DNA of 11,807 nt from an uncultured Clostridium sp. (GCA_947382445.1 CANCZH010000050.1:1-11807), one strand, 5' to 3'; shown: positions 1 through 7,781, numbered from the stretch's first letter. The notes: generated from the sequence alone by a model not told the origin. Numbers and translations: made by a program.

Positions 1-96
1 AAAAACTTTAGCACTTGCACTTGCATGACAAGTTGAAGAAAATGCTAATAATAAAATCATTATAAATAAGACACTTGATATTATTTTTTTATTCAT
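1..96 (-). CDS. N-terminus of an exported protein (partial, runs off left edge)
   Basis: Only the first 32 codons are in the window. They read as a signal peptide: a basic start (MNKK), a hydrophobic core rich in I, L and F (about residues 5-20), then small residues with plausible signal peptidase I sites (TCHA then SASA, about residues 22-28). The ATG at 96 lies inside the end of the upstream gene, whose TAA stop is at 89-91, giving an 8-bp overlap. A strong ribosome binding site (GGAGGTGA) sits 8 bases upstream, within the upstream coding region. Overlap plus a strong internal site suggests translational coupling and one operon with the 89-886 gene. The mature protein is outside the window, so no function can be given. 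Confidence 0.75.
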   Translation of the reverse strand, partial: MNKKIISSVLFIMILLLAFSSTCHASASAKVF

Positions 97-886
97 TGAT
101 ACAGTCACCTCCAATTATATTATTTTCTGTTGCATCTACATATACTATTGAATTATCAGATGTTTGTAAAACCCAAGATGTATGAATAGAAGAATCTGTA
201 TTTGTTTCATCATAGAAATTATTTGCTTTTTCCATACTTAAAGAAGCTGAAACTATTTCAGAAGAATTGATATTCAAACTATTTGTAGCTGTCATTATTG
301 CATCATCTTTTGTAACTTGAACATCAGATGCGTCATTACCTTCATTAAAAACAGTTAAAGTAACTATTTCGTCATTTTCTGGAATAAAGAAAGTTTTTAC
401 AGCTTCATATTTATTATATATTCCGTTATAATTTTTTTGAAAATCTGCTTCCCAAATTTCATCATCAAGTTTTTCTAAATAAACTAATTCATATTCAGTT
501 GGTAAATTTAATTCATTATATTTGTTCATAATCACTTCACGTGCAAAATCTTTATTAGAACCTGATTTTACTTTTAAAGGATTTATACCTTTACTATAAA
601 TTCCAATTAAATTATTTGAACTATCTAAATTTATAGAATATTTTGAATTTTCTATTTCATATACATTTTCATTTTTTAGTTTATCATATTTTACTTTTGA
701 ATCTGATATTGAAGTTTCTGTATTTAATATTGAAAGTATATCAGATGATTTATCTAGCATTTCTGCTGATACTGCTTTAACTTCTGCTTTTACCTCAGAA
801 CTAACTGAACTTTGCGCATATACTATTGCAGCTGTTAAAACTAATAGTATTGCAGAAAGTAATATAATTTTTTTAGTATTTTTCAT
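89..886 (-). CDS. Exported or membrane-anchored protein with PepSY/YcdB-like C-terminus
   Basis: A 265-residue protein if started at the ATG at 886, where GGAGG lies 5 bases upstream; a TTG four codons earlier overlaps that site and is unlikely. Residues 1-25 form a basic then hydrophobic export signal ending near VYAQ, so cleavage or anchoring outside the membrane is expected. The mature part is rich in S, N, D, E and K with no cysteine except one near the C-terminus (GGDCINE). The last 80 or so residues have the pattern of PepSY/YcdB-like domains: a helix beginning TKDDAIMTA, a strand, then a Trp-containing strand (SWVLQT) and a final strand VYVDATENNIIGG. PepSY-like domains are known in extracytoplasmic proteins, some linked to protease inhibition or the cell envelope; the exact role here is unknown. 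It is the first visible gene of an operon with the partial gene at 1-96. Confidence 0.7.
   Translation of the reverse strand: MKNTKKIILLSAILLVLTAAIVYAQSSVSSEVKAEVKAVSAEMLDKSSDILSILNTETSISDSKVKYDKLKNENVYEIENSKYSINLDSSNNLIGIYSKGINPLKVKSGSNKDFAREVIMNKYNELNLPTEYELVYLEKLDDEIWEADFQKNYNGIYNKYEAVKTFFIPENDEIVTLTVFNEGNDASDVQVTKDDAIMTATNSLNINSSEIVSASLSMEKANNFYDETNTDSSIHTSWVLQTSDNSIVYVDATENNIIGGDCINE
105..112 (-). promoter_or_regulatory. Ribosome binding site inside the upstream gene
   Basis: GGAGGTGA on the minus strand, 8 bases before the ATG at 96. It lies within the last codons of the 89-886 gene and fixes the start of the partial downstream gene. Confidence 0.75.
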
Positions 887-898
887 ACTAACCTCCAA

Positions 899-1131
899 AA
901 AAAAAATAATAATATAGCTATATCTTAAAAAAAATTATAGTAATAATAATAGATATTAAAAATATAAAATTAATAAAAAGGAAAATAAAATATATGCTTT
1001 TTCCAAATGGATTTTTAAGTCAGTAAAAGGAAAAATGTAAATAAATAAACAAAAGCAAACAAATATACTGTGCACATAAAAAAGAAAAATAAAAATTTTC
1101 TGTAAACTTAAAAAATATACCCACAACTACA
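899..1131. other. Very A/T-rich intergenic segment upstream of the exported-protein operon
   Basis: No supportable gene. It contains a perfect 12-bp palindrome ATATAGCTATAT (912-923) and a run of TAG/TAA triplets (TAG TAA TAA TAA TAG, 938-952) resembling the DnaA-trio pattern of origin unwinding regions. On the minus strand TATAAT (939 to 934) could be a -10 element for the operon at 886, but the matching -35 (TTTTTA) is poor. Such low-complexity A/T sequence produces these patterns easily, so only the composition is certain. Confidence 0.4.
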
Positions 1132-1341
1132 TGTGAATAAGTATGTCGAAAAAAATCGATGAAATAGGTTATTAACAGAGTTATCCACTTTATCCACAAT
1201 TGTTAAAATGTGGGAAAAAATATTACAATTAGTTTACGTAAAAGCTATAAAGGTATTGATTTAGCTACTTACAGAAGTAACATAATTTTAACAATTGACT
1301 TTCAAATGTTTAGAAATCAATAGGTAGAAGATTTATCCACA
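1132..1341. other. Cluster of DnaA-box-like 9-mers
   Basis: Three exact matches to the TTATNCACA DnaA-box consensus: TTATTCACA on the minus strand (1132-1140), TTATCCACA (1190-1198) and TTATCCACA (1333-1341). A near match, TTATCCACT (1181-1189), abuts the second box head to tail. A weaker TGTGGGAAA (1209-1217) may be a degraded box on the minus strand. The last box ends 7 bases before the -35 of the glyS T-box promoter, so DnaA could affect glyS transcription. The segment also holds a perfect TTTACGTAAA palindrome (1233-1242). It may be a DnaA titration or regulatory site, or part of an origin; no dnaA or dnaN gene is present. Confidence 0.55.
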
Positions 1342-1348
1342 ATGTTAG

Positions 1349-1377
1349 TTGACAAATTTTAGAAAGTATAATAAAAT
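1349..1377 (+). promoter_or_regulatory. Promoter of the glyS T-box transcript
   Basis: TTGACA (1349-1354), a 17-bp spacer and TAAAAT (1372-1377). Transcription would begin near 1384, just ahead of the T-box stem I. A TATAAT at 1367-1372 has only a 12-bp spacer and is less likely to be the -10. Confidence 0.75.
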
Positions 1378-1384
1378 ATCAATA

Positions 1385-1600
1385 TGTTAATATTGCGTTG
1401 ATGAAGAGTGAATATATTTTCTATCTACAGAGAGCTAGAAATGGTGAAATCTAGTGTTAAGAGATATAGGATGGAACTTCGGAGCAAATTATGAAATTAA
1501 GGTGGGTTATTTTTATAATCAATTAGGGTGGAACCGCGGAAAAGATTTTATAGTCTTTCGTCCCTTACTATATGTTTGGGATGAAAGGCTTTTTTGTTTT
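1385..1600 (+). promoter_or_regulatory. Glycine T-box riboswitch controlling glyS
   Basis: T-box leaders bind uncharged tRNA and choose between a terminator and an antiterminator. The T-box sequence GGGTGGAACCGCGG is at 1526-1539. Stem I can be traced: GAAG (1403-1406) pairs with CTTC (1477-1480), the specifier loop has AGTGA (1407-1411) on its 5' side, CTATCT (1421-1426) pairs with AGATATAG (1462-1469) and the distal hairpin uses CTAG at 1435-1438 and 1451-1454. The codon in the specifier position is GGA (1473-1475), followed by A, which matches tRNA-Gly(UCC) and agrees with glyS downstream. The terminator lies at 1555-1595; its 5' strand can pair instead with the T-box region. Uncharged tRNA-Gly would therefore switch glyS on. 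Confidence 0.93.
1555..1600 (+). terminator. T-box regulated intrinsic terminator
   Basis: CTTTCGTCCC (1555-1564) pairs perfectly with GGGATGAAAG (1578-1587) apart from a G-U wobble, followed by a U tract from 1590. TCCC is shared with the competing antiterminator, where it pairs with AGGG at 1525-1528. Confidence 0.9.
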
Positions 1601-1638
1601 TTATTCTGAACAAATAAATTTTTAAGGAGGAATAGAAA

Positions 1639-3021
1639 ATGGTAGAATCTATGGAAGAAATCGTAAATCTTTGTAAATCAAGAGGATATGTTTATGCAGG
1701 TTCTGAAATTTATGGTGGACTTGCAAACACTTGGGATTATGGTCCTTTAGGTGTTGAATTTAAAAATAATATTAAGGCTACTTGGAGAAAGAAATTTATT
1801 CAAGAGTCAAAGTATAATGTTGGATTAGATGCAGCAATTTTAATGAATCCTCAAACATGGGTTGCTTCAGGGCATGTTGGTGGTTTTTCAGATCCTTTAA
1901 TTGATTGTAAGGAATGTAAAACTAGACATAGAGCTGATAAATTAATTGAAGAATGGGCTCATGAAAATGGAAAAGATATGATAGCTGACGGTATGTCTGA
2001 TGAGGAATTAGTTAACTTTATTAAAGATAATAATATTTCTTGTCCTAATTGTGGTAAAACAAATTTTACAGATATTCGTAAATTTAATTTGATGTTTAAA
2101 ACTTTTCAAGGTGTAACTGAAGATTCTAAAGCTGAAATATTTTTAAGACCAGAAACTGCTCAAGGTATATTTGTTGATTTTAAAAATGTACTTCGTACTA
2201 CAAGAAAGAAAATCCCTATGGGTATTGCTCAAATTGGTAAAGCATTTAGAAATGAAATTACACCAGGAAACTTTACTTTTAGAACAAGAGAGTTTGAACA
2301 GATGGAGCTTGAATTCTTTTGCAAACCAGGAACAGATTTAGAATGGCATGCTTATTGGAAAGAATTTTGTGAGAATTGGCTTTTAAGTTTAGGAATGAAA
2401 AAAGAAAATATTCGTTTAAGAGATCATTCTCCAGAGGAATTAGTATTTTATAGTAATGCAACAACTGATATCGAGTTTGCATTCCCATTTGGATGGGGAG
2501 AATTATGGGGAATTGCAGATAGAACTGATTATGATTTAAAACAACATATGGAATATTCAAAACAGGATTTAACTTATTTAGATCAAGAAACAGGTGAAAA
2601 ATATATTCCTTATTGTATTGAACCATCTCTTGGAGCTGATAGAGTTGCACTTGCTTTTCTATGCAATAGTTATGAAAAAGAAGAAGTATCAGAAGGTGAT
2701 GTTAGAACTGTTCTTAAATTACATCCTGCTTTAGCTCCTTATAAAGTAGCTGTTTTACCTTTATCTAAAAAACTTTCTGATAAAGCAAATGAGGTTTATG
2801 ATAGATTATCAAAATCATTTATGTGTGATTATGATGAGGCTGGAAGTATTGGTAAAAGATATAGAAGAGAAGATGAAATTGGTACTCCTTATTGTGTGAC
2901 AATTGATTTTGATACTTTAGAGGATGAATCAGTAACTATTAGAGATAGAGATTCTATGGAGCAAGTTAGAGTTAAAATTGATGAGTTAGAAAATTGGATT
3001 AAAGAAAAAATTGAATTTTAA
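1639..3021 (+). CDS. glyS: Glycyl-tRNA synthetase, single-chain dimeric type
   Basis: Charges tRNA-Gly with glycine in the cytoplasm. This is the homodimeric class II enzyme (often called glyQS), not the alpha2-beta2 form; 460 residues is normal. The N-terminal region has the family signature [13 protein letters not shown] (residues 26-38). Paired cysteines at 90/93 and 135/138 (CKEC, CPNC) suggest a zinc site in the insertion. RPETAQGIF (170-178), the motif 2 region FRNEITPG then [13 protein letters not shown] (203-227) and motif 3 [14 protein letters not shown] (328-341) form the catalytic core, and the anticodon-binding domain fills about 365-460. AGGAGG lies 8 bases before the ATG; the alternative Met at codon 5 has no better site. 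Expression is under the T-box at 1385-1600. Confidence 0.97.
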   Translation: MVESMEEIVNLCKSRGYVYAGSEIYGGLANTWDYGPLGVEFKNNIKATWRKKFIQESKYNVGLDAAILMNPQTWVASGHVGGFSDPLIDCKECKTRHRADKLIEEWAHENGKDMIADGMSDEELVNFIKDNNISCPNCGKTNFTDIRKFNLMFKTFQGVTEDSKAEIFLRPETAQGIFVDFKNVLRTTRKKIPMGIAQIGKAFRNEITPGNFTFRTREFEQMELEFFCKPGTDLEWHAYWKEFCENWLLSLGMKKENIRLRDHSPEELVFYSNATTDIEFAFPFGWGELWGIADRTDYDLKQHMEYSKQDLTYLDQETGEKYIPYCIEPSLGADRVALAFLCNSYEKEEVSEGDVRTVLKLHPALAPYKVAVLPLSKKLSDKANEVYDRLSKSFMCDYDEAGSIGKRYRREDEIGTPYCVTIDFDTLEDESVTIRDRDSMEQVRVKIDELENWIKEKIEF

Positions 3022-3029
3022 TTTTGTAG

Positions 3030-3058
3030 TAAGAGAGTTCTTTTAAAGAACTCTCTTA
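3030..3058 (+). terminator. Hairpin after glyS, probable terminator
   Basis: A perfect inverted repeat: TAAGAGAGTTCTTT (3030-3043) and AAAGAACTCTCTTA (3045-3058) around a central T. It starts 8 bases after the glyS stop. The U tract beyond is interrupted (TAAAATAAAAG), so it may be an inefficient terminator or a 3'-end protecting hairpin. Confidence 0.6.
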
Positions 3059-3096
3059 TAAAATAAAAGAACCGCACAGACTAGAGTCTGCGCGGC
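3055..3096 (-). terminator. GC-rich terminator of the Cys-rich gene
   Basis: Arms at 3072-3082 and 3085-3095 pair. Read on the minus strand the RNA keeps a G-U wobble where the plus strand would have an A-C mismatch, and it is followed by TTCTTTTATTTT. Both points indicate that it works for the minus-strand gene. Its GC-rich stem is unlike other terminators in the window. Confidence 0.75.
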
Positions 3097-3110
3097 CAGA
3101 AAATCATTTT

Positions 3111-3338
3111 TTAGTACTTGAATTCACCAGCTTTTGCGACTGTTGTGCTGTGTGGATGCGGATACTGATGCTGACGATCGATTACATCTGATACGAATGC
3201 ATCTAAATCGTCAGGCGATTCTCCAAAGTACCGTTTAGTTTTTTCTGATGAGGTTGACGGGTTGCTTTTTTTGCATTTGCAATTTTGACAAGGAGTCTTG
3301 CAATTGCATTTGCAGTGGTTTTCATGTTGCTGTGACAT
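3111..3338 (-). CDS. Small Cys-rich protein, metallothionein-like N-terminus
   Basis: A 75-residue protein with no signal peptide or membrane segment. Residues 5-24 carry six cysteines in the pattern C-x-C-x-C-x3-C-x2-C-x-C (C9, C11, C13, C17, C20, C22) among His, Asn and Lys, as in small metal-binding proteins of the metallothionein kind. The rest (about 25-75) is Ser/Thr-rich, then acidic (ESPDDLDAF), then His/Pro-rich (QHQYPHPH), which could add metal ligands. An excellent AAGGAGGTGG site precedes the ATG at 3338. The gene is its own transcription unit between glyS and trpS, with a promoter at 3372-3400 and a GC-rich terminator. A hand count gives roughly 41% G+C, clearly above its neighbours, suggesting acquisition by transfer. 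Metal storage or detoxification is an inference; a peptide-type precursor is possible, but no maturation gene is nearby. Confidence 0.8.
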   Translation of the reverse strand: MSQQHENHCKCNCKTPCQNCKCKKSNPSTSSEKTKRYFGESPDDLDAFVSDVIDRQHQYPHPHSTTVAKAGEFKY

Positions 3339-3371
3339 ATTGCCACCTCCTTAATATTTATCGTATTTCTA

Positions 3372-3400
3372 ATTATACTATAAATTTACATAAAATACAA
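3372..3400 (-). promoter_or_regulatory. Promoter of the Cys-rich gene
   Basis: On the minus strand TTGTAT (3400 to 3395), a 17-bp spacer and TATAAT (3377 to 3372). Transcription would begin near 3365, leaving a short leader before the ribosome binding site at 3352-3343. Confidence 0.65.
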
Positions 3401-3420
3401 GTTTTTCTTGTAATCTTGTA
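3396..3420. repeat. Inverted repeat plus extra half-site between divergent promoters
   Basis: TACAAG (3396-3401), five T residues, CTTGTA (3407-3412), then another CTTGTA (3415-3420). The repeat overlaps the -35 of the Cys-rich gene, and the extra half-site overlaps the -35 of trpS. The position fits an operator for a dimeric regulator, but no regulator can be named. Confidence 0.4.
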
Positions 3421-3444
3421 AAAATATTTCAAATGCTGTATAAT
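3416..3444 (+). promoter_or_regulatory. Promoter of the trpS-obg operon
   Basis: TTGTAA (3416-3421), a 17-bp spacer and TATAAT (3439-3444). The predicted start near 3450 lies just upstream of the leader peptide ribosome binding site at 3462. Confidence 0.7.
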
Positions 3445-3473
3445 TAGGAATAGTTTAAAATAGGAGAAATAGT

Positions 3474-3503
3474 ATGTTAATAGATAAACGATGGCAAATT
3501 TAA
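3474..3503 (+). CDS. Possible 9-residue trpS leader peptide (MLIDKRWQI)
   Basis: A very short reading frame in the trpS leader: ATG at 3474, stop TAA at 3501-3503. AGGAG (3462-3466) lies 7 bases upstream, better spaced than the site of trpS itself. Codon 7 is TGG (Trp), the amino acid handled by the downstream gene, preceded by CGA, a codon expected to be rare in a genome this A/T-rich. The last codon and stop form the start of the hairpin at 3498-3527. A ribosome pausing at the Trp codon would cover that arm, so the peptide could sense Trp-tRNA supply. A single Trp codon is weak evidence on its own. Confidence 0.45.
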   Translation: MLIDKRWQI

Positions 3504-3527
3504 TTTATATTATATAATAAATTAAAT
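3498..3527 (+). promoter_or_regulatory. trpS: A/U hairpin between leader peptide and trpS ribosome binding site
   Basis: ATTTAATTTAT (3498-3508) and ATAAATTAAAT (3517-3527) are exact complements around an 8-base loop. The stem begins in the last codon of the leader peptide and ends one base before AAGGAG of trpS (3529-3534). There is no U tract, so it is not an intrinsic terminator; it could affect ribosome access. All pairs are A-U, so stability is modest. Confidence 0.45.
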
Positions 3528-3544
3528 AAAGGAGAATTTAGAAA

Positions 3545-4552
3545 ATGAATAAAAAAATAATGTTAACAGGTGATAGACCTACTGGAAGACTACATATTGG
3601 TCATTACTTTGGGTCTTTAAAAAATAGAGTAAAAATGCAAGATGAGGTAGATGAGTGTTATATATTAGTTGCTGATGTTCAAGCTTTAACTGATAATTTC
3701 AATAATCCTGAAAAGGTTAGAAAAAATGTTAGAGAAGTTGTAATGGATTATTTATCTGTTGGGATTGACCCAGAAAAGGCTACTATATATTTACAATCAA
3801 TGATACCAGAAGTTGCAGAACTTACAGTATTTTATTCAAATTTAGTTACTATTGCACGTTTAGAGAGAAATCCTACTGTTAAGACTGAAATTGCTCAAAA
3901 AAGAGAAATTTTTGGTGAAAGTGTAACATATGGATTTTTAGGATATCCAGTTAGTCAGGCTGCCGATATTACAGCTTTTGACGCTACAATTGTTCCTGTT
4001 GGAGAAGATCAATTACCTTTGATTGAGCAATGTAGAGAAATTGTTCGTAAATTTAATAGTATATATGGTGAGGTTTTAAGAGAGCCAGAAGCGTATTTAT
4101 CAGAAAGTAAAAGAATAAAAGGTTTAGATGGTAATGAAAAAATGGGTAAATCTCTTGGAAATGCTATTTATTTGGCTGATTCAGAAGAAGAGATTACTAA
4201 AAAGGTTATGAGTGCTATTACAGATCCTGCTAGAATAAAAAAAGATGATAAGGGAAATCCTAGTGTTTGTATGGTTGCTTATTATCATAATTTATTTAGT
4301 TCGAAAGAAGAATGTGAAAATGTTTGTTCAGAATGTAAGGCAGGAACTAGAGGATGTGTTGCTTGTAAAAAGCAATTAGCTAAAAATATTATAGAAACTT
4401 TAAGACCAATAAAAGAAAAAAGGGAATATTATGAAGCTCATCCAGAAATTGTTGATAAAATATTGTTAAATGGAACTAATAGAGCTAGAGAAAAAGCAAA
4501 AGAAACTATGAAAAATGTAAAGAAAGCAATGAAATTAGATTACTTCGAATAG
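3545..4552 (+). CDS. trpS: Tryptophanyl-tRNA synthetase, with [4Fe-4S]-type Cys motif
   Basis: Charges tRNA-Trp with tryptophan; a class I enzyme of normal length (335 residues). The HIGH signature is exact at residues 17-20 (RLHIGHYFG) and the KMSKS signature appears as KMGKS at 199-203 (NEKMGKSLG). The C-terminal domain has six cysteines, C242, C257, C261, C264, C271 and C274. The last three give C-x6-C-x2-C, and C242 lies 21 residues before C264, close to the C-x22-C-x6-C-x2-C motif reported for the [4Fe-4S] cluster of Thermotoga maritima TrpRS. A cluster is therefore likely but inferred. AAGGAG lies 10 bases before the ATG. No T-box precedes it; control may involve the leader at 3474-3527. 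The stop is 13 bp before obg, indicating an operon. Confidence 0.96.
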   Translation: MNKKIMLTGDRPTGRLHIGHYFGSLKNRVKMQDEVDECYILVADVQALTDNFNNPEKVRKNVREVVMDYLSVGIDPEKATIYLQSMIPEVAELTVFYSNLVTIARLERNPTVKTEIAQKREIFGESVTYGFLGYPVSQAADITAFDATIVPVGEDQLPLIEQCREIVRKFNSIYGEVLREPEAYLSESKRIKGLDGNEKMGKSLGNAIYLADSEEEITKKVMSAITDPARIKKDDKGNPSVCMVAYYHNLFSSKEECENVCSECKAGTRGCVACKKQLAKNIIETLRPIKEKREYYEAHPEIVDKILLNGTNRAREKAKETMKNVKKAMKLDYFE

Positions 4553-4565
4553 AGAGGAGAAGAAA

Positions 4566-5843
<1,278 letters not shown>

Positions 5844-5844
<1 letters not shown>

Positions 5845-5910
5845 GAATAAATTTCAAAATTAGAGAAATAAAAAATATTATTTTATTTCTCTAATTTTGA
5901 AATTTATTCT
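5844..5910. terminator. Perfect 30-bp inverted repeat between obg and the convergent gene
   Basis: Positions 5844-5873 and 5881-5910 are exact reverse complements around a 7-base loop (AATATTA). The left arm overlaps the last base of the obg stop codon. Lying between converging genes, and with T-rich stretches in the arms (TTTTATTTCT and its complement), it probably stops transcription from both sides, although there is no clean U tract outside it. The length and perfection exceed a typical intrinsic terminator. Confidence 0.6.
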
Positions 5911-5931
5911 ACATTTTATTAAAAAATATAT

Positions 5932-6795
5932 TTAGTTGTCCTCATTGCCAATATTAAAAGTTGCTTTTACTAATGCAGTTAATTTGGAAAAAGCAGTTTT
6001 AATATTTTTAAATAATGAACCTATAAATGAGAAACTTCCAGATAATGAATTATTTTTTTGCTCTATTAAAGAAGTTTCTTCTTCAATTTCTGGGATTTCT
6101 TTAACAATTGAATTAACATATATTGAACCAGCTGTTACTTGATTTTCATCAAAAGCCTTAACAGAATTAGCTTTAGCTTTTTCTGTAATCTTAGCAAATT
6201 CCTCATAAATTGATTCATCAGGTACTATTGATTGAACTACTGAGTTTGAAACTATATTATCTTCTTCATTTTCATTTAATTTAATTTGAGTAAAAACAGT
6301 ATTATCTGGTATTGTCTGTTTTGAAGTATTTTCTAAATCAATAGTTTTATATAATTCAACAGGAGTAGAAGATATAATTTCTGGTGTAAATATATTTTGA
6401 TTTGTTTCACTTTCTTCAATAGGTTCAGGAGAAGAAATTTCTAAACTTATTTCTTTAACTGTACCTGAGATAGGAGTAAAAGATAAAACAGTTTCACTTT
6501 CTTCAATAGGTAATATATAATTTGCACCATTGTTATTATCCCAAGTTCCTTGATTATCTCTAAAACAAAATTGTAGACTATTACCAGAACCAACTTTTAT
6601 AGTTGCAAGATATCCAAAAGTGGAGGGTTTCATTTTTGCTTCTGTTTTATTATCCCATAAATCACCATATCCATATGAGATATATAGTTCGCTTGTTAGA
6701 TTATTTGAAAATAGAAACCCTTTATATAATATAACTATTTCAGAATCTTCACGAATTATGTCTTTATTAATATAAATATCTTTTGTAAAATCCAT
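5932..6795 (-). CDS. Predicted cytoplasmic protein with N-terminal starch-binding-like module
   Basis: A 287-residue protein with no signal peptide. Residues about 15-97 look like a CBM25/CBM26-type starch-binding module: an opening strand (VILYKGFLF), Tyr/Trp-rich turns (YGYGDLWDN), a Phe-rich strand (LQFCFRDNQGTWDNNNG) and the closing WDNNNGANY (85-93). The middle (98-245) is low-complexity, acidic, Ser/Thr/Pro-rich and probably disordered, with a repeat of PIEESET. The C-terminal 35 residues (FIGSLFKNIKTAFSKLTALVKAT) look like an amphipathic helix that could bind a membrane or a partner. Together this suggests a glycogen- or polysaccharide-associated scaffold inside the cell; that is inference, and no enzyme domain is visible. 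AGGAG lies 6 bases before the ATG. It is a single-gene unit with a good promoter, divergent from lexA. Confidence 0.75.
   Translation of the reverse strand: MDFTKDIYINKDIIREDSEIVILYKGFLFSNNLTSELYISYGYGDLWDNKTEAKMKPSTFGYLATIKVGSGNSLQFCFRDNQGTWDNNNGANYILPIEESETVLSFTPISGTVKEISLEISSPEPIEESETNQNIFTPEIISSTPVELYKTIDLENTSKQTIPDNTVFTQIKLNENEEDNIVSNSVVQSIVPDESIYEEFAKITEKAKANSVKAFDENQVTAGSIYVNSIVKEIPEIEEETSLIEQKNNSLSGSFSFIGSLFKNIKTAFSKLTALVKATFNIGNEDN
6404..6511 (-). repeat. In-frame direct repeat within the starch-binding-like protein
   Basis: The same 21 bases occur at 6404-6424 and 6491-6511, 87 bp (29 codons) apart, encoding PIEESET twice. The following residues are also similar (a short stretch then FTP), so an approximately 29-residue unit seems to have been duplicated. 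Confidence 0.7.
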
Positions 6796-6825
6796 ATTTT
6801 TCTCCTAAATATAATATTTAATAAG

Positions 6826-6854
6826 ATTATATTCTTTATTTTTTGCTTTTTCAA
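6826..6854 (-). promoter_or_regulatory. Promoter of the starch-binding-like gene
   Basis: On the minus strand TTGAAA (6854 to 6849), a 17-bp spacer and TATAAT (6831 to 6826), with a start near 6819. It is a strong sigma-A-type match. Confidence 0.75.
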
Positions 6855-6946
6855 CAAAATATGTTATCAATAGAGTTATATTTTCATTACAAAATTACAA
6901 AAAAATAACAAAAATGTAACATTAAAAATAAAACATAAAAGCACAA

Positions 6947-6968
6947 GAACTTTTGTTTGACAAACAAA
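6947..6968 (+). promoter_or_regulatory. lexA: SOS-box-like operator and palindrome at the lexA promoter
   Basis: GAACTTTTGTTT (6947-6958) differs by one base from the Gram-positive SOS core GAAC-N4-GTTC. It overlaps a perfect 17-bp palindrome, TTTGTTTG-A-CAAACAAA (6952-6968), which covers the -35. This fits LexA repressing its own gene; which of the two elements binds LexA is not settled by sequence. Confidence 0.55.
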
Positions 6969-6985
6969 CGATTATGTGATATTAT
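6957..6985 (+). promoter_or_regulatory. lexA: lexA promoter
   Basis: TTGACA (6957-6962), a 17-bp spacer and TATTAT (6980-6985). The -35 is embedded in the palindrome described at 6947-6968, so a bound repressor would block polymerase. Confidence 0.8.
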
Positions 6986-7018
6986 CTTTATGAAAAACAA
7001 AATATAGGAGTGATGAAA

Positions 7019-7681
7019 GTGAAGAAGAAAGACCCAAATGCCTTAAACAAGAGAGAAAAAGCTATATTAAAATTTATAGAAAAACAAATAAAATTAAAAG
7101 GATATCCACCATCAGTTAGAGAAATTGGAAAAGCAGTTGATTTAAAATCTACTGCAACTGTACACGGATATTTAAACCAATTAGAACAAAAAGGTTATAT
7201 TAAAAAAGAACAACAAAAAGGAAGAACACTAAAATTATTAAAAGGTGGAGCCCTTGAAGAACAAGAAACATTTGAGCCTGGAAATAAAGAATTCTATACG
7301 CAAAAAGAATTAGTTGAAGTACCTGTAATAGGTAAAATTACTGCTGGTGCACCAATTTTGGCGGTAGAAAATGTAACAGATACATTTCCAATTCCAATAG
7401 ATTTTGTTGGAAATTCTGAAAGCTTTATGCTAACAGTTAGAGGAGAAAGTATGATAGAAGCTGGAATATTAGATGGAGACTATATATTAGTAAAAAAACA
7501 AAATACAGCTTTAAATGGAGAAATAGTAGTTGCATTAATTGAAGATGAAGCAACTGTAAAAACTTTCTATAAAGAAAAAGACCATATAAGATTACAACCA
7601 GAAAACTCTACAATGGATCCTATAATTGTACCAGACTGCAAGATATTAGGAAAAGTAGCTGGTGTATTCAGAAAGATGTAA
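7019..7681 (+). CDS. lexA: SOS repressor LexA
   Basis: LexA represses DNA-damage genes and cleaves itself when RecA is activated. The N-terminal third (about 1-70) is the winged helix-turn-helix ([29 protein letters not shown]). The C-terminal half is the S24 peptidase: cleavage site Ala-Gly in ITAGAP (A109-G110 in the 220-residue form), catalytic Ser144 (RGESMIEAG) and Lys181 (EATVKTF). The spacings of 35 and 37 residues equal those of E. coli LexA (A84, S119, K156). Start choice: AGGAG (7006-7010) is 8 bases before GTG 7019, while ATG 7013 is only 2 bases from it and GTG 7010 overlaps it; ATG 7013 remains possible. A linker of about 30 residues makes the protein slightly longer than usual. 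It converges on mutS2. Confidence 0.95.
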   Translation: MKKKDPNALNKREKAILKFIEKQIKLKGYPPSVREIGKAVDLKSTATVHGYLNQLEQKGYIKKEQQKGRTLKLLKGGALEEQETFEPGNKEFYTQKELVEVPVIGKITAGAPILAVENVTDTFPIPIDFVGNSESFMLTVRGESMIEAGILDGDYILVKKQNTALNGEIVVALIEDEATVKTFYKEKDHIRLQPENSTMDPIIVPDCKILGKVAGVFRKM

Positions 7682-7781
7682 TAATTTTAAGTAATACTTA
7701 ACTAAAGTTAATATGAAATATAGATATTATTGTAGTAAAGATTAAGAACATTGGTCAATGGCGATAAAATATAACAGTAAC

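Noticed and set aside
887..898. TTG start for the exported protein, four codons before the ATG at 886
   Set aside because: It overlaps the GGAGG ribosome binding site, which is ideally spaced for the ATG at 886.
899..1341. A proven chromosomal origin (oriC)
   Set aside because: DnaA boxes and A/T-rich DNA are present, but there is no dnaA/dnaN neighbourhood and the TAG/TAA run is about 180 bp from the nearest box. Kept only as a possibility in the findings.
1367..1372. TATAAT as the -10 of the glyS promoter
   Set aside because: Only 12 bp from TTGACA; TAAAAT at 1372-1377 has the proper 17-bp spacing.
2279..2650. Open frame on the minus strand inside glyS
   Set aside because: It lies opposite a conserved catalytic region, has no ribosome binding site and no recognisable protein; it is an antisense by-product. 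The same holds for open frames at 5936-6142, 8378-8617 and 10819-11076.
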